Notes: generated by a model from the sequence alone, not told the origin. A stretch of 52,333 nt of DNA from an uncultured Victivallis sp. (GCF_944391105.1 NZ_CALXSK010000024.1:1-52333); one strand, 5' to 3'; positions 43,158 to 52,231 are shown, counted from the first letter of the stretch. Translations and numbers: made by a program.

Positions 43158-43856
43158 ATGAAACAGAGATTTACACTCATCGAGCTCCTCGTGGTCATTG
43201 CGATCATCGCAATTCTCGCGTCGATGCTGCTGCCCGCTTTGAATCAGGCGCGGGCACGCGCAAAAGACATCTCCTGCCTCTCTAATCTGAAGCAGATTGG
43301 AAATCTCTCTCAGATGTACATCGACAGCAACAATGGAATGTTTCCGAAGTATGCCGGTCTGGAAGCTGCCGGGACAGCCTGCTGGCAATGTCACGGGAAG
43401 TGGCAGGATGGGCTCTATGTCGTTCAAAATGGAGGCAGTCCTACCGACTGGAGACATTGGGACTCCAACAAAGGCCGCCCGAAAAGCATCTTCGGCTGCC
43501 CGGCTCAGAGTGTCACCGGTTCCAATCAGAAAGTCGGAGCCAGACATTATGGCATGAATGAATGGCACGGAAATTACGACCCGAAAAATCATCCCGTCAA
43601 CAAGGCTACCAGAGTCAAATATCCCAGCGGCCGCATGCTGTATATGGATATCGATAAAGTGAATGGCGACTGGGCCGAGATGTGTGCAGCCAAAATCAGC
43701 TGGGCGTATGAAGGTGCAGAAGCGTATTACCGCCATCAGAACGGTCAGGGCGTCAATGTCAGTTACGTTGATGGACACGCCAACGCCAGAACCCGCAACA
43801 ACATTCCATTTGACTATACCTACAACGGCGGAAAAGAGTTCTGGAAAGACTGGTAA
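43158..43856 (+). CDS. Solitary pseudopilin
   Basis: A 232-residue pseudopilin. Leader MKQR, then [20 protein letters not shown] (residues 5-24) and [20 protein letters not shown]. The C-terminal motif is [20 protein letters not shown], an H-X11-DG form. The ATG at 43158 follows AAGGGACG; a GTG/ATG further up is less likely. Unlike the other four, it is probably monocistronic, being closed by the terminator at 43881-43915 and facing a convergent FAD oxidoreductase pair. Its helix region is nearly the same as in the duplicated-leader pseudopilin at 21821. Confidence 0.92.
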   Translation: MKQRFTLIELLVVIAIIAILASMLLPALNQARARAKDISCLSNLKQIGNLSQMYIDSNNGMFPKYAGLEAAGTACWQCHGKWQDGLYVVQNGGSPTDWRHWDSNKGRPKSIFGCPAQSVTGSNQKVGARHYGMNEWHGNYDPKNHPVNKATRVKYPSGRMLYMDIDKVNGDWAEMCAAKISWAYEGAEAYYRHQNGQGVNVSYVDGHANARTRNNIPFDYTYNGGKEFWKDW

Positions 43857-43880
43857 TTCCGCTCTTCCCTGCAAAATGGA

Positions 43881-43915
43881 AAAAGCCGCAATCTCAAATC
43901 GGGATTGCGGCTTTT
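43881..43915. terminator. Bidirectional rho-independent terminator
   Basis: GCCGCAATC (43885-43893) pairs with GATTGCGGC (43903-43911), flanked by AAAA and TTTT, so it can stop transcription from the pseudopilin and from the convergent FAD oxidoreductase genes. Confidence 0.88.
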
Positions 43916-43944
43916 GTTATATCCACGGAAAATCTGCCGGCACA

Positions 43945-45243
43945 CTACAGATTCGCGCCGAACGCCTTGAGCGCCTCCCGGACTTTTGTGCCTTCGAGCT
44001 CGGCGGGGGAGCAGCCGGCTTTCAGCGCCATCGCGGCGGCCATTCCGGCGGCCTGACCGATCGAGCAGACCGGCGGCATCACCCGCATACTGCTGTGCAG
44101 CGCATGATCAACCGAAATCGCCCGGCAGCCCATCAGGAGATTATCCAGCGAGGGAGGCACGATGCAGCCGTACGGAATTTCATAAAACTCCTCCGGCCCG
44201 AGCATCCGCAGATCGGTACCTGTTCCGCTCGGATTGTGGATGTCGATCGGATAATTGACCCGGGCAATCGCATCGGCAAACCGCGCACGCCGCACAAAAG
44301 CATCGACCGTAAGGTACTCAAGACCGAGAATCCTGCGCGATTCCCGCACCCCGATCTGCGAAGCGACCGAGTGGATTTCCGCCTGCTCATACCCCGGCAC
44401 GGAACTGCGCAGAAAGGCGAGAAACTCGCGCATCTGCTTCCGCGCGATGATCTCCGCCTCGGAGAGCTCCTCGGCATTCGTCGCATCGTGGCGGATCACC
44501 CGGGTCGTATTGAAGTGAACCACATCCCCGTCGAAGTCGCTGAAGAACAACACGTCTTCCCGCGGGCAGTCGATCTTCCCCTCCTCCTTCGCCCGGCAGT
44601 AGAGTTCCGAAATCGTGCCGCGATCCGGCGTCCGGGAACGGTCGATGTGCGACAGTTTGAAACACAGCGTCATCGGCTGACAGAATCCGTCGGCATTCCC
44701 GAATTCATAATCGCAACCCGCAACCGCAGCCACATCGCCATCGCCGGTCGAGTCGATCACCATCTTCGCCCGGATCGCCGACAACCCCGATTTTCCCGTG
44801 AAAATCACGGCGGAGATCCGCCGACCTTCCTTGACCACATCGAAAAATGTGTGGTGATAAAAGAGTTTCACTCCGGCTTCCAGCAGCATGTCCTCGGTCG
44901 CCAGCATCGCATAATAGCGCGGAATGCTCCGGTCATCACCGCGTTTCACCTCAGTCGGCGGCGGCGGGGAGGCCAGATAACTGCGCATCCGGTTCACCCA
45001 CTCGACATAGAGCGGACGGTCGAGCGTTTCGCTGCCGCAGTGGTTCGGCATGAACGGAGAAATCTCCCCGACATTCGCCATGCCGCCCGGGCTGCCGTAA
45101 TGCTCGGCCGCCGCCACCGTCAACCCCTTGCGCGCGGCCGTGACCGCCGCGCAAAGTCCGCCCGGTCCCATGCCGACCACAAGCAGATCGACATCCGCCA
45201 GAACCGGGACCTCCTTTTCCAGACGATACTTGAGTGTTTCCAT
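43945..45243 (-). CDS. FAD-dependent oxidoreductase (PF12831-like), second of a pair
   Basis: A 432-residue flavoprotein. The dinucleotide fold is VDLLVVGMGPGGLCAAVTAA near 18-37, followed by HYGSPGGMANVGEIS; TGDGDVAAVAGCDYEFG near 190 is the second FAD contact. The C-terminal AISVDHALHSSMRVMPPVCS and IGQAAGMAAAM are the family's FAD-closing motif. No signal peptide is obvious. It begins 12 bases after a paralogue at 45256-46557, so the two are co-transcribed, probably acting on one carbohydrate or related pathway. The substrate is unknown. Confidence 0.88.
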   Translation of the reverse strand: METLKYRLEKEVPVLADVDLLVVGMGPGGLCAAVTAARKGLTVAAAEHYGSPGGMANVGEISPFMPNHCGSETLDRPLYVEWVNRMRSYLASPPPPTEVKRGDDRSIPRYYAMLATEDMLLEAGVKLFYHHTFFDVVKEGRRISAVIFTGKSGLSAIRAKMVIDSTGDGDVAAVAGCDYEFGNADGFCQPMTLCFKLSHIDRSRTPDRGTISELYCRAKEEGKIDCPREDVLFFSDFDGDVVHFNTTRVIRHDATNAEELSEAEIIARKQMREFLAFLRSSVPGYEQAEIHSVASQIGVRESRRILGLEYLTVDAFVRRARFADAIARVNYPIDIHNPSGTGTDLRMLGPEEFYEIPYGCIVPPSLDNLLMGCRAISVDHALHSSMRVMPPVCSIGQAAGMAAAMALKAGCSPAELEGTKVREALKAFGANL

Positions 45244-45255
45244 CTTACTGATCCT

Positions 45256-46557
45256 TTATTTGAAATAAGCCCCCATCTCCCGGAGGCGGGAACGCAGGAC
45301 GACCGTGTCGACTTCGCGGAAATCCGTTCCGGCAAGCGTCGCGGCAACTCCGGCGGCCTGCCCCGTGACGAAGCACGGCGGCATGACCCGCAGACTCGAC
45401 TGAATCGCCCGATCCGCCGAAAGCGCCCGTCCCGGCACAAGCAGATTCGCGAGTTTCTCCGGAATCATCGCACGGTACGGAATGCCGTAACTTTCTCCCC
45501 GCTTGAATCTTGTCCGATTCAGAACCTCTTCGACCCGTTTCTGCTCTTCCGCGTCGGTGGAGCCGGAATGGATGTCGATCGGATAGCAGCAGCGGCCGAT
45601 TTCATCCTCGAAAACGGCCCGGGCTTCATAATCCGCAACGGTCATGCGATACTCTCCGATGATTCGGCGGGTTTCGCGCACACCGAGCAGCGACGCGGTC
45701 GCAAGCAGCTCCGCTTTCTGGAATCCCGGAACGTGGTTGCGGTAGAAATCCTCCAGCATTTTCGCGATTTTCCGTCCTTCGACATAGCCGCGGGTCAACT
45801 CAAATTCATCGAGAGTGTCGATGCCGTAAACATGGCCGAGATTTCCCGAAGCGGACGCCTTCGAAACCGGCTTCATGCAGACGAAATGATACTCCTGAAA
45901 CGGAGCGGTCCCGGCCTCGGTCATCTTCCGCCAGATTTCACGGTCGGACGCCCCGGCCCGGCCCGCGACGGCCGCAGCTTCGAAATCGATGTTGGAAAAC
46001 TGCGTACAGAGCGTCGGGCTCATCGTGTGTCCCCCCTCGTCGCCGAATTCAAATCCGGCGCCGGCCAGAGCCGCGAGCAGAGCATCGCCCGTTCCGTCGA
46101 TAAAACGGCGGCCCGTGACCCGTTTGAGCCCCATCGAAGTGGCGACGAGGACCGCGTTGATCCGCCCGTTCTCCACCTCAGCCTCACACACCTTCGCACC
46201 GAAAACAAAGCGGATTCCGGCCGCTTCGGCCATCTCGTCGAGCAGCCGCTTCAGGATCTCCGGATTGATTGCCTGCCAGTGATCCTGCCAGGGCTCGATT
46301 CCCATGCGGCGGCACATTTCAAGATTGATCTCCTCGAAGATTCCGCCGTAAATCATCCGTTCGCCGTCCGACACCGGTGCAAACATCGGAACAAGTCCGG
46401 CGGTGCCGAGTCCGCCGAGCATGGTCGTCTGTTCGAGCAGCAGCACCTCTCCGCCGTTCCGCGCCGCGGCCAGCGCCGCAGCAAATCCGGAGGGTCCGCC
46501 CCCCACCACCACGATTTCCGCATCCGCCAGAAGCGGAAGAGCCAGCGTCTGAATCAT
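45256..46557 (-). CDS. FAD-dependent oxidoreductase (PF12831-like), first of a pair
   Basis: A 433-residue paralogue of the next gene. It has the FAD motif AEIVVVGGGPSGFAAALAAA near 12-31, LEQTTMLGGLGTAGL, the middle motif IDGTGDALLAALAGAGFEFG, and the closing SADRAIQSSLRVMPPCFVTG and QAAGVAAT. GGAGG precedes the ATG. A divergent AraC/PocR-type regulator starts 133 bases away, and a dyad-like stretch with GGTTTTTATA...TATAGAAAAACC lies between. The pair probably oxidises a substrate inducing that regulator. Confidence 0.88.
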   Translation of the reverse strand: MIQTLALPLLADAEIVVVGGGPSGFAAALAAARNGGEVLLLEQTTMLGGLGTAGLVPMFAPVSDGERMIYGGIFEEINLEMCRRMGIEPWQDHWQAINPEILKRLLDEMAEAAGIRFVFGAKVCEAEVENGRINAVLVATSMGLKRVTGRRFIDGTGDALLAALAGAGFEFGDEGGHTMSPTLCTQFSNIDFEAAAVAGRAGASDREIWRKMTEAGTAPFQEYHFVCMKPVSKASASGNLGHVYGIDTLDEFELTRGYVEGRKIAKMLEDFYRNHVPGFQKAELLATASLLGVRETRRIIGEYRMTVADYEARAVFEDEIGRCCYPIDIHSGSTDAEEQKRVEEVLNRTRFKRGESYGIPYRAMIPEKLANLLVPGRALSADRAIQSSLRVMPPCFVTGQAAGVAATLAGTDFREVDTVVLRSRLREMGAYFK

Positions 46558-46690
46558 GTTTTCCTCCTGATCGTGTTTGGGAACAATGACGTTTCCTTAC
46601 TCAATATACCCCGGAAAACTGGTTTTTATATCGTAATCATGCTATATTTTATAGAAAAACCGCTGTTTAGCAATAAAACATGGGCGTTTC

Positions 46691-47551
46691 ATGAAGGAAT
46701 CGGAAGATATTTTTCTGGATCTGCAGCAGAAACTCGAAGGATTTTCCGCGCTCGCCGGTACCGGCTGCATCTGGAAGGTGTCGAACTATCTTGTGCCGGA
46801 ACCGGATCTGCCGTGTCGCTGCGGCCAGCACACCTGCGAATTCTGCACGGCGGTGAAGAGCCGCAACAGCGGACGCGGCGAGACGCGCTGCGTTTATCAC
46901 GACACGCGGGAGATCACCGGGCGGCTCTCGCAACATCCGACGCCATTTGTGAGCAGCTGTCACGCCGGGGCGGTCGAAGTGGTCGTTCCCCTGCCGCCGG
47001 AAACGGCGGAATACGCCGGGGCGGTTCTGCTCGGACCATTCCGGCCTGAGGGCGGGAGCTGTCGTTACCCGGAACTCGAACCGCTTTTCCGGAAGCTGCC
47101 GGTTCTGCCGGAAAGCGCAGCCGGAAAATATGGAGAATTCGTTACAACGGTATTCGCCCCGGCGGTGCAGCAGGCGTATTCGGATTCGGGAAGTCTGCTG
47201 CCGCGCCGTCCGCGCGACCGGCGGATCGCCGAAGCGCTTGCGATCCTCCGGCAGCATGCGCAGGAGAATCCCTCCGCGGCGAACGTTGCCGAGCGGCTGT
47301 TTCTGAGTCCCTCGCGGCTGCTGCATCTGTTTCAGGCCGAATGCGGCATCGGGTTCGGGGAGTATCTGCGGAAACTCCGGTTGCGCAGAGCGCGCCGCTT
47401 TCTGCTTGCGGCGGACTGGCCGATCGGGCGTGTGGCCGAAGCGAGCGGATTTCCGGACCAGAGTCATTTCACGGCGATGTTCCGCAGGGAATTCGGAATG
47501 CCGCCGCTGCAGTACCGGAAAAAATTCGGACGCGGCGGACATACGGCCTGA
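46691..47551 (+). CDS. AraC-family regulator with PocR-type sensor
   Basis: A 286-residue regulator. The N-terminal half is a PocR-like sensor with conserved cysteines and histidines (CRCGQHTCEFC near 42-52, CVYHDT near 69, SSCHAG near 92) and VVVPLPPETAEYAGAVLLGP. Residues from about 185 hold two AraC helix-turn-helix motifs (NVAERLFLSPSRLLHLFQAE; WPIGRVAEASGFPDQSHFTA, ending MFRREFGMPPLQYRKKF). The ribosome binding site is weak. It is divergent from the FAD oxidoreductase pair and probably activates it. Confidence 0.9.
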   Translation: MKESEDIFLDLQQKLEGFSALAGTGCIWKVSNYLVPEPDLPCRCGQHTCEFCTAVKSRNSGRGETRCVYHDTREITGRLSQHPTPFVSSCHAGAVEVVVPLPPETAEYAGAVLLGPFRPEGGSCRYPELEPLFRKLPVLPESAAGKYGEFVTTVFAPAVQQAYSDSGSLLPRRPRDRRIAEALAILRQHAQENPSAANVAERLFLSPSRLLHLFQAECGIGFGEYLRKLRLRRARRFLLAADWPIGRVAEASGFPDQSHFTAMFRREFGMPPLQYRKKFGRGGHTA

Positions 47552-47627
47552 AAAAAGGCTTGCAATTTTCCGCTCCACGTGGTATTCTTTGAAATCACAG
47601 CTCTGGTTAACGGGAAGGAAAATCACC

Positions 47628-48032
47628 ATGATTCAGGGAATCGCACACATCTGCATCCGCGTGGCCGACCTCGACAAGACCCTCCGCTTCTACCGGGAGG
47701 GACTCGGCCTTGAAAAGGCATTCGACTTCGTGCGCGACGGAGAAGTCATCGGCTTCTATCTGAAGGTCGGCAGCCACAACTACCTCGAATTCTTCCGCAG
47801 AGAAGAGATGAAAACCGGCCCGAATCCGATCGATCACTTCTGCCTCGAAACCGATTCGATCGATGCCGTCAACGTCCGGCTGGCCGAAGCCGGATACGCC
47901 GTCGGCGAAAAGAAGATGGGAGCCGATCATGCGTGGCAGGCGTGGATCACGGATCCGGACGGGGTGCGCATCGAGCTGCACGAATACACCGCCGACAGCT
48001 GCCAGAAAACGGGTTCACCTTGCATACTTTGA
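47628..48032 (+). CDS. VOC-family (glyoxalase-like) protein
   Basis: A 134-residue metal-dependent vicinal-oxygen-chelate protein. It begins MIQGIAHICIRVADLDKTLR with metal ligand His7, has YLEFF with Glu near residue 63, PIDHFCLETD with a second His, and ends VRIELHEYT with the last Glu, the usual set of glyoxalase I-type ligands. AAGGAA precedes the ATG. Lactoylglutathione lyase-like or epimerase activity is possible. It is 77 bases after the AraC gene. Confidence 0.86.
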   Translation: MIQGIAHICIRVADLDKTLRFYREGLGLEKAFDFVRDGEVIGFYLKVGSHNYLEFFRREEMKTGPNPIDHFCLETDSIDAVNVRLAEAGYAVGEKKMGADHAWQAWITDPDGVRIELHEYTADSCQKTGSPCIL

Positions 48033-48132
48033 GCGAAATCCGAGTCGAGAGCCTTGACTTTCCGCAAAAAAGTGATACTTTAGCGGCGGCGGCGAATCCG
48101 CTGTTTTGAGCCAACCAACAAGGAATGACAAG

Positions 48133-48513
48133 ATGAAATTCAATCATTTTCTGATCGGATGCTTCGCCGGCGCGGTTCTGCTCGCGGTTGCGGGCTGCAG
48201 TTCGCCGCGACTGCCGGAGGGGCGGTACTCCTCGACCGGACGGGAAGATTATGTGCTCGTGAACAACGACCTGATTTTCCTGCACATTTCAACGCCGCAG
48301 GAAAATCCGGATGTATTCGCGTTCTGGGACTGGGCGGGCGGCTACTCGCTCTCGAACAACGGGTATCTGACGCCGGACATGGACGCTGAACTCTGGAAGA
48401 AGTGGAATTTCTATTACAGCTTCCTCTATGAAAAAGGTGCGCTCAAGGTCATCGACAAGGGGGATGGCCGTCCGCTAATGACGCTGATCCTCGAACAGCC
48501 GCGCCGCCGCTGA
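48133..48513 (+). CDS. Small lipoprotein of unknown function
   Basis: A 126-residue putative lipoprotein. Residues 1-22 have a signal with lipobox AVAGC (Cys22), followed by SSPRLPEGRYSSTGREDY. The rest is Trp/Tyr-rich and short (VFAFWDWAGGYSLSNNGYLT, then WKKWNFYYSF), consistent with a small beta-barrel lipid- or peptide-binding protein. AAGGAATGACAAG supports the ATG at 48133. I do not recognise a family. Confidence 0.75.
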   Translation: MKFNHFLIGCFAGAVLLAVAGCSSPRLPEGRYSSTGREDYVLVNNDLIFLHISTPQENPDVFAFWDWAGGYSLSNNGYLTPDMDAELWKKWNFYYSFLYEKGALKVIDKGDGRPLMTLILEQPRRR

Positions 48514-48543
48514 CTCCGTTTCGAAACAAGAGGCTGCTCTTCT

Positions 48544-48588
48544 CCGCCGTTTACCGGGCTTCTGCCGGGGGAACGGCGGTTTTGTTTT
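48544..48588 (+). terminator. Terminator after the small lipoprotein
   Basis: CCGCCGTT (48544-48551) pairs with AACGGCGG (48572-48579), followed by TTTTGTTTT. The rest of the interval to 48803 shows no supported gene. Confidence 0.8.
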
Positions 48589-48803
48589 CTGCCGGAGATG
48601 CAGACACAGGAGTATGACGGGATGTGCAGGAAAAAAATCAATGGATGATTCCTGTCCTCCACCAATCGACAGAACAGATGAAAACGGTATCCCGGCCAAA
48701 TCGCCGGAAGAGCGTACACCCATCCGACAGCTCCGGGCCAGTCCAGTGGAAGGCGCCATTTCGTCGCCGACACCTCTGCCCGCAAAGGCGGCGTGATGGC
48801 CAG

Positions 48804-50783
48804 TCATTTGTCGCGTTGAGCGGCAGCTGGTGCAAGCGGGAGGAATGCGCTCCGGCCCGCTTCGCGTCCCTGCGGCAGCGGGAGGTGGAACGTCTTTCCC
48901 CCGAGGAGGAAGTCGCAACTCTCCCGCTTCCGACCGGGATCAGCCGCATAAAATCTGCCGTTCCGGAGCATGACCAGAGCGGGCTGTTTCGCTTCAAGCG
49001 TGCTTCCGTCCGGCAGCGTGACGGTGCCGGCTTCAAAGAAGGCCGCCATAACCGTGCCCCCTCGCGCAACGGCATGAATCGCATCCGAACCGGTCTTCAG
49101 GAGCCGCACATCCGATTCCGGCTCGGAGTGGAATGTCACACAATAGGCGTAGGAGCCGTTTTCCGGACGCACGCCGTGATAGATCGTCAAGGTGAAAAGT
49201 TCTCCCTTTACCGGGTCGGCGGACAAGGCTGCGGTCACGCGTTTCCAATTGCCCGTTCGTTCCCCCGTCTCGGCCCACGCGCCGCGGTCGGAGTCGAGCA
49301 GCCGGTAGACGAAATTGCCGTTCCGGAACACATTCCCGGCCTCGTTCCGCACGGTTTCACCCGCGCTGCGGAGCTGGGAGACCGTAGTCAGGACCGGAGC
49401 GTCGAGTTCACTGCGGATACGGCTGCCGACAGCAACCATCTCGCCTCCGAAGAAGAAACAACTCTTTTTCGCCTCCACCTCGCTGTTGTCATAATCCATC
49501 GCGCAGAATCCGACCGTGCCGTCGGAGAGACCGCCGACCCATTCCTTCCGGTTCCGGAGCGCGGGCCCGTCACAGAGAAGACTTGAACCGTTCTGCACGG
49601 AGGTTATGCCCGGAATTTTACGCCAGTCCCAGATTCCGCCGATGTCGCACAATTCGTTGTTTCCGCTCATGAAGAGCGTTGCGCCGTGACCGGTCAGACG
49701 GCCAAGCTGGTTCTCGGAATTGACCGTTTCGCTCGAAACCGTGCGCGGAGAGGCCATCTTCACCGACCAGTAACACTCCGGCGTCCGCTGGACGTAAAAA
49801 TCGCTGTCCGGAAAAAAACGGCTGCCGGAAAAACGGAAATCCCTGTCGTCAACGGTGTTCCTCCAACCGGTCGAAATTGCCGCAAGCCGGTTTGCCCCTG
49901 CGACTGCGCTGCGATATTTCGCCTGCGGATCTCCGGGGGTGATCTGCCGCCCGCAGGCGCTGAAATCCATCTGCCGGTTGAACAACACCCAGCAAATGCC
50001 TTGGTCAAAATAGTTCCGGAGGATTTCCACCTTCCCGTCCGGCAACGCGAAACGGGTTCCGCGCAGTACGGTCGCCCACTTCGTCATTTCATTGAAAAAC
50101 GACAGTCCGTAATTGCCGAACTGCAACTGTGCCCCGTGCTGGTGGAAACTCCAGTCCGGCTGAATCCCTTCAGCATTTTCCGGAGCGCAGCGCAACTCCT
50201 CGGCAATCGCATCGGCGCCCTCCCGAACCAACTCCGGCTTGCCGTAAATGACCCCCTTGAACAGGTGAACCCCGGCAAGCCATACCCGGTTCTGCGCGGT
50301 CATGCCCGGTTCGGAACGGTCGAGAATCGGCGTCAAATCCCGCAGCAGTTCCGGCGGCAGTTCGTCCCCGAGCAGCAGAATGATCGTACAGAGCAGTTGC
50401 GGCGTCCCGATGCTCTGATACCACCAGTTGGGGCTGGTCGGATCGCGCCTCGCCCAGAACTCAAGTCCGCGAACCACCGCATCCCGCGCCTCCCGCTGCT
50501 GAAAAAAAACACTCCCCGGGCAGCGATATCCGGCAGCAATCTCCCGCAGCCGGACCAGGTGCGTCCGGGGCGGCCAGTGCCCACGTTGTTGATTCCCGTA
50601 ATCGACATCGCACCAGGAGCCATCCGGTTGCTGGGACTCAAGAATCTTCCGGTTCAACGTCCCGGATCCGGCCTGCGCAAAATAATTCGCCGCCTGTTCC
50701 CAGATCTTCCCGAGATCGGCATCCAGCGCATACAAATTCAACAACGAGATCATCGTCACAACCACCGCCCCCGCAATCTTCAT
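48804..50783 (-). CDS. Polysaccharide lyase family 8-like enzyme
   Basis: A 659-residue exported protein with a signal peptide (AGAVVVTMISLLNLYALDA). The helical N-terminal toroid (about 25-330) shows PL8 signatures: MTAQNRVWLAGVHLFKGVI with the conserved Asn, DWSFHQHGAQLQFGNYGLSF with His and Tyr of the catalytic set, and an Arg in FSACGRQITPG. The beta-sandwich follows; NSENQLGRLTGHGATLFMSG takes the place of the usual GWYTGDG loop. Hyaluronate, chondroitin AC and xanthan lyases belong here. GGAAAGGAGATG precedes the ATG. It stands alone with no obvious partner. The substrate is uncertain. Confidence 0.85.
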   Translation of the reverse strand: MKIAGAVVVTMISLLNLYALDADLGKIWEQAANYFAQAGSGTLNRKILESQQPDGSWCDVDYGNQQRGHWPPRTHLVRLREIAAGYRCPGSVFFQQREARDAVVRGLEFWARRDPTSPNWWYQSIGTPQLLCTIILLLGDELPPELLRDLTPILDRSEPGMTAQNRVWLAGVHLFKGVIYGKPELVREGADAIAEELRCAPENAEGIQPDWSFHQHGAQLQFGNYGLSFFNEMTKWATVLRGTRFALPDGKVEILRNYFDQGICWVLFNRQMDFSACGRQITPGDPQAKYRSAVAGANRLAAISTGWRNTVDDRDFRFSGSRFFPDSDFYVQRTPECYWSVKMASPRTVSSETVNSENQLGRLTGHGATLFMSGNNELCDIGGIWDWRKIPGITSVQNGSSLLCDGPALRNRKEWVGGLSDGTVGFCAMDYDNSEVEAKKSCFFFGGEMVAVGSRIRSELDAPVLTTVSQLRSAGETVRNEAGNVFRNGNFVYRLLDSDRGAWAETGERTGNWKRVTAALSADPVKGELFTLTIYHGVRPENGSYAYCVTFHSEPESDVRLLKTGSDAIHAVARGGTVMAAFFEAGTVTLPDGSTLEAKQPALVMLRNGRFYAADPGRKRESCDFLLGGKTFHLPLPQGREAGRSAFLPLAPAAAQRDK

Positions 50784-50849
50784 TGTTCATCTCCTTTCCG
50801 GACTAAGATAACATCTCCAATTCCAGGATGCAAATCAAATCAGAAGGAA

Positions 50850-50912
50850 AATATTTCAAGATTCAATACAATAAGGAATACCGAATTTACGTTATAGGAT
50901 CAGGATCGATCC
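50850..50912 (+). promoter_or_regulatory. Duplicated leader element, copy 1
   Basis: About 63 bases from AATATTTC to a GGATCGATCC palindrome (50903-50912) recur at 52170-52231 with high identity. It lies 38 bases before the proline-rich gene. TACAAT near 50866 could be a -10 element. It may be a shared promoter with operator. Confidence 0.6.
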
Positions 50913-50950
50913 AATCGATACAACAACCATAAAACAGAAGGAGAAGAAAA

Positions 50951-51295
50951 ATGAATCGGACAGTCAAATCCCTGTTGCTGACCGTGATTCTGGTTGCCGG
51001 AGCGTCCTGCGTGCAGGCCGGCGACCATGGACCGAGCGATGGAGTCGAAATCACGCGGACGATCGTGAACGGGATCTCCTGGATTCTGAGGCCATATCCG
51101 CCGCCACCGCCGCCACCGCCGCGCTGGTGTCCGCCCCCGCCCCCGCCGCGCTGGTGTCCGCCACCGCCACCGCCGCGCTGGTGTCCGCCGCCACCGCGCT
51201 GGAATCCGCCGCCGCGACCGCCGCATCACATGCGGCCCGGCCGCCCGGGCGGTCCAGATCGACGTCCTCCCGCCGCCCGGCCGCCGAAACGGTAA
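50951..51295 (+). CDS. Secreted proline-rich protein with PPRWCPPPP repeats
   Basis: A 114-residue exported protein. The signal peptide is LLLTVILVAGASCVQA, and a short linker (DGVEITRTIVNGISWILRPY) leads into a run of three PPPPPPRWC units, then PPRWNPPPRPPHHMRPGRPG and a basic tail. Trp-Cys in each repeat may form disulfides or pack into a polyproline rod. GGAGAAG precedes the ATG. A conserved 63-base element stands in front. Function is unknown; a cell-surface or wall protein is plausible. Poly-C/G bias could inflate the apparent repeat, but the frame is well supported by signal peptide and ribosome binding site. Confidence 0.75.
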   Translation: MNRTVKSLLLTVILVAGASCVQAGDHGPSDGVEITRTIVNGISWILRPYPPPPPPPPRWCPPPPPPRWCPPPPPPRWCPPPPRWNPPPRPPHHMRPGRPGGPDRRPPAARPPKR

Positions 51296-51483
51296 CGGAA
51301 CAACGCCTCATCGAAGCCGGTTGACGGCCTCCATTCAGCCCGGTACTCCCAGAGCTGAGAATGACCAGGGAGATCGTTTCACCGGTTTCGATCGGCGATT
51401 CGGCGCAGCAGAGGAAACGTGCAGAGCAGCGCACGCAGAAAAATTCCTCCCGGCGCTTCAATCGCACCAGGAAGAAAATTCTG

Positions 51484-52017
51484 CTATTGCGGTTTATTTC
51501 CAAACTCGGAGGAACGGTTCACCTTTGCGGTTCCGCTCTTTTGAAGCCGGCTGCGAACCAGGAAGACCAGATAAACCGCCAATGCGAAGACAAAGAGGAA
51601 ATGAATGATCAAACCGAGCGCAGAAACGGTATAATCCGGCAGAATCTCCCGCTTTCCGGCCAGATGCAGCGCCGACAGAAAAATCGCAGCAAATCCGACA
51701 CACAACGTCGTGCAAATCCCATAAAAAAGCCCCGAGCGCAGATAGAAGTTTCCGGGGGATTTCTCCGTCGTCAACAGATTGCAGAGCAGGTATGTGACAA
51801 ATACGATGCCGAAGAGTTCCAGATAGGTGGGATAGAGCGGGAAACGCCCCGGCGCGGAGAGAGTCCGCAGAAAAAAATCAGGAACCATGCCGATCGGCTC
51901 CTGCGAATCCCGCAGCTTTTCCGCCGCCGTCGCACGGAGAATCTCCACGATACATCCGCACAGGAAAGCGTGAATTCCCACCAGCAGAACGATCCCGATT
52001 TTTCTCCATGCGCTCAA
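51484..52017 (-). CDS. Integral membrane protein of unknown function
   Basis: A protein of about 177 residues with four hydrophobic helices (IGIVLLVGIHAFLCGCIVEI; LELFGIVFVTYLLCNLL; GICTTLCVGFAAIFLSAL; SALGLIIHFLFVFALAVYLV) and a basic tail KSGTAKVNRSSEF. The TTG at 52017 is preferred because GGGAGAGG lies just before it; the ATG at 52119 would add 34 charged residues with little upstream signal. I do not recognise a family. The distance to the proline-rich gene and opposite strand give no functional hint. Confidence 0.65.
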   Translation of the reverse strand: MSAWRKIGIVLLVGIHAFLCGCIVEILRATAAEKLRDSQEPIGMVPDFFLRTLSAPGRFPLYPTYLELFGIVFVTYLLCNLLTTEKSPGNFYLRSGLFYGICTTLCVGFAAIFLSALHLAGKREILPDYTVSALGLIIHFLFVFALAVYLVFLVRSRLQKSGTAKVNRSSEFGNKPQ

Positions 52018-52169
52018 GCCGCCTCTCCCATCGTCATCCCTTCTCCACGAAATGCGGGGAAAATCCCGATGGGGTCCCGCATTGTCCCGATTCTTCCGGA
52101 ACTCCAGATACAATAGCATCGGCGAAACATCTTTTCAACTTTCATTCCCGAACCGGCAAAAAAACAAGA

Positions 52170-52231
52170 ATATTTCTGATTTCAATATAATAAGGCAATC
52201 CGAAATTACGTTATATGGTCAGGATCGATCC
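52170..52231 (+). promoter_or_regulatory. Duplicated leader element, copy 2
   Basis: It matches 50850-50912 including the GGATCGATCC palindrome (52222-52231) and has the better -10-like TATAAT near 52186. After it, AAGGAGATGGT precedes an ATG at 52268 that opens only a four-codon frame, so the following gene is broken or starts elsewhere. Confidence 0.55.

Noticed and set aside
43663..47049. An 1128-residue open frame on the plus strand
   Set aside because: It runs antisense through two clear FAD oxidoreductases and into the AraC gene; composition is typical of shadow frames.
51361..52116. A 251-residue plus-strand frame
   Set aside because: It is antisense to the four-helix membrane protein and is rich in Arg/Gln with no domain.
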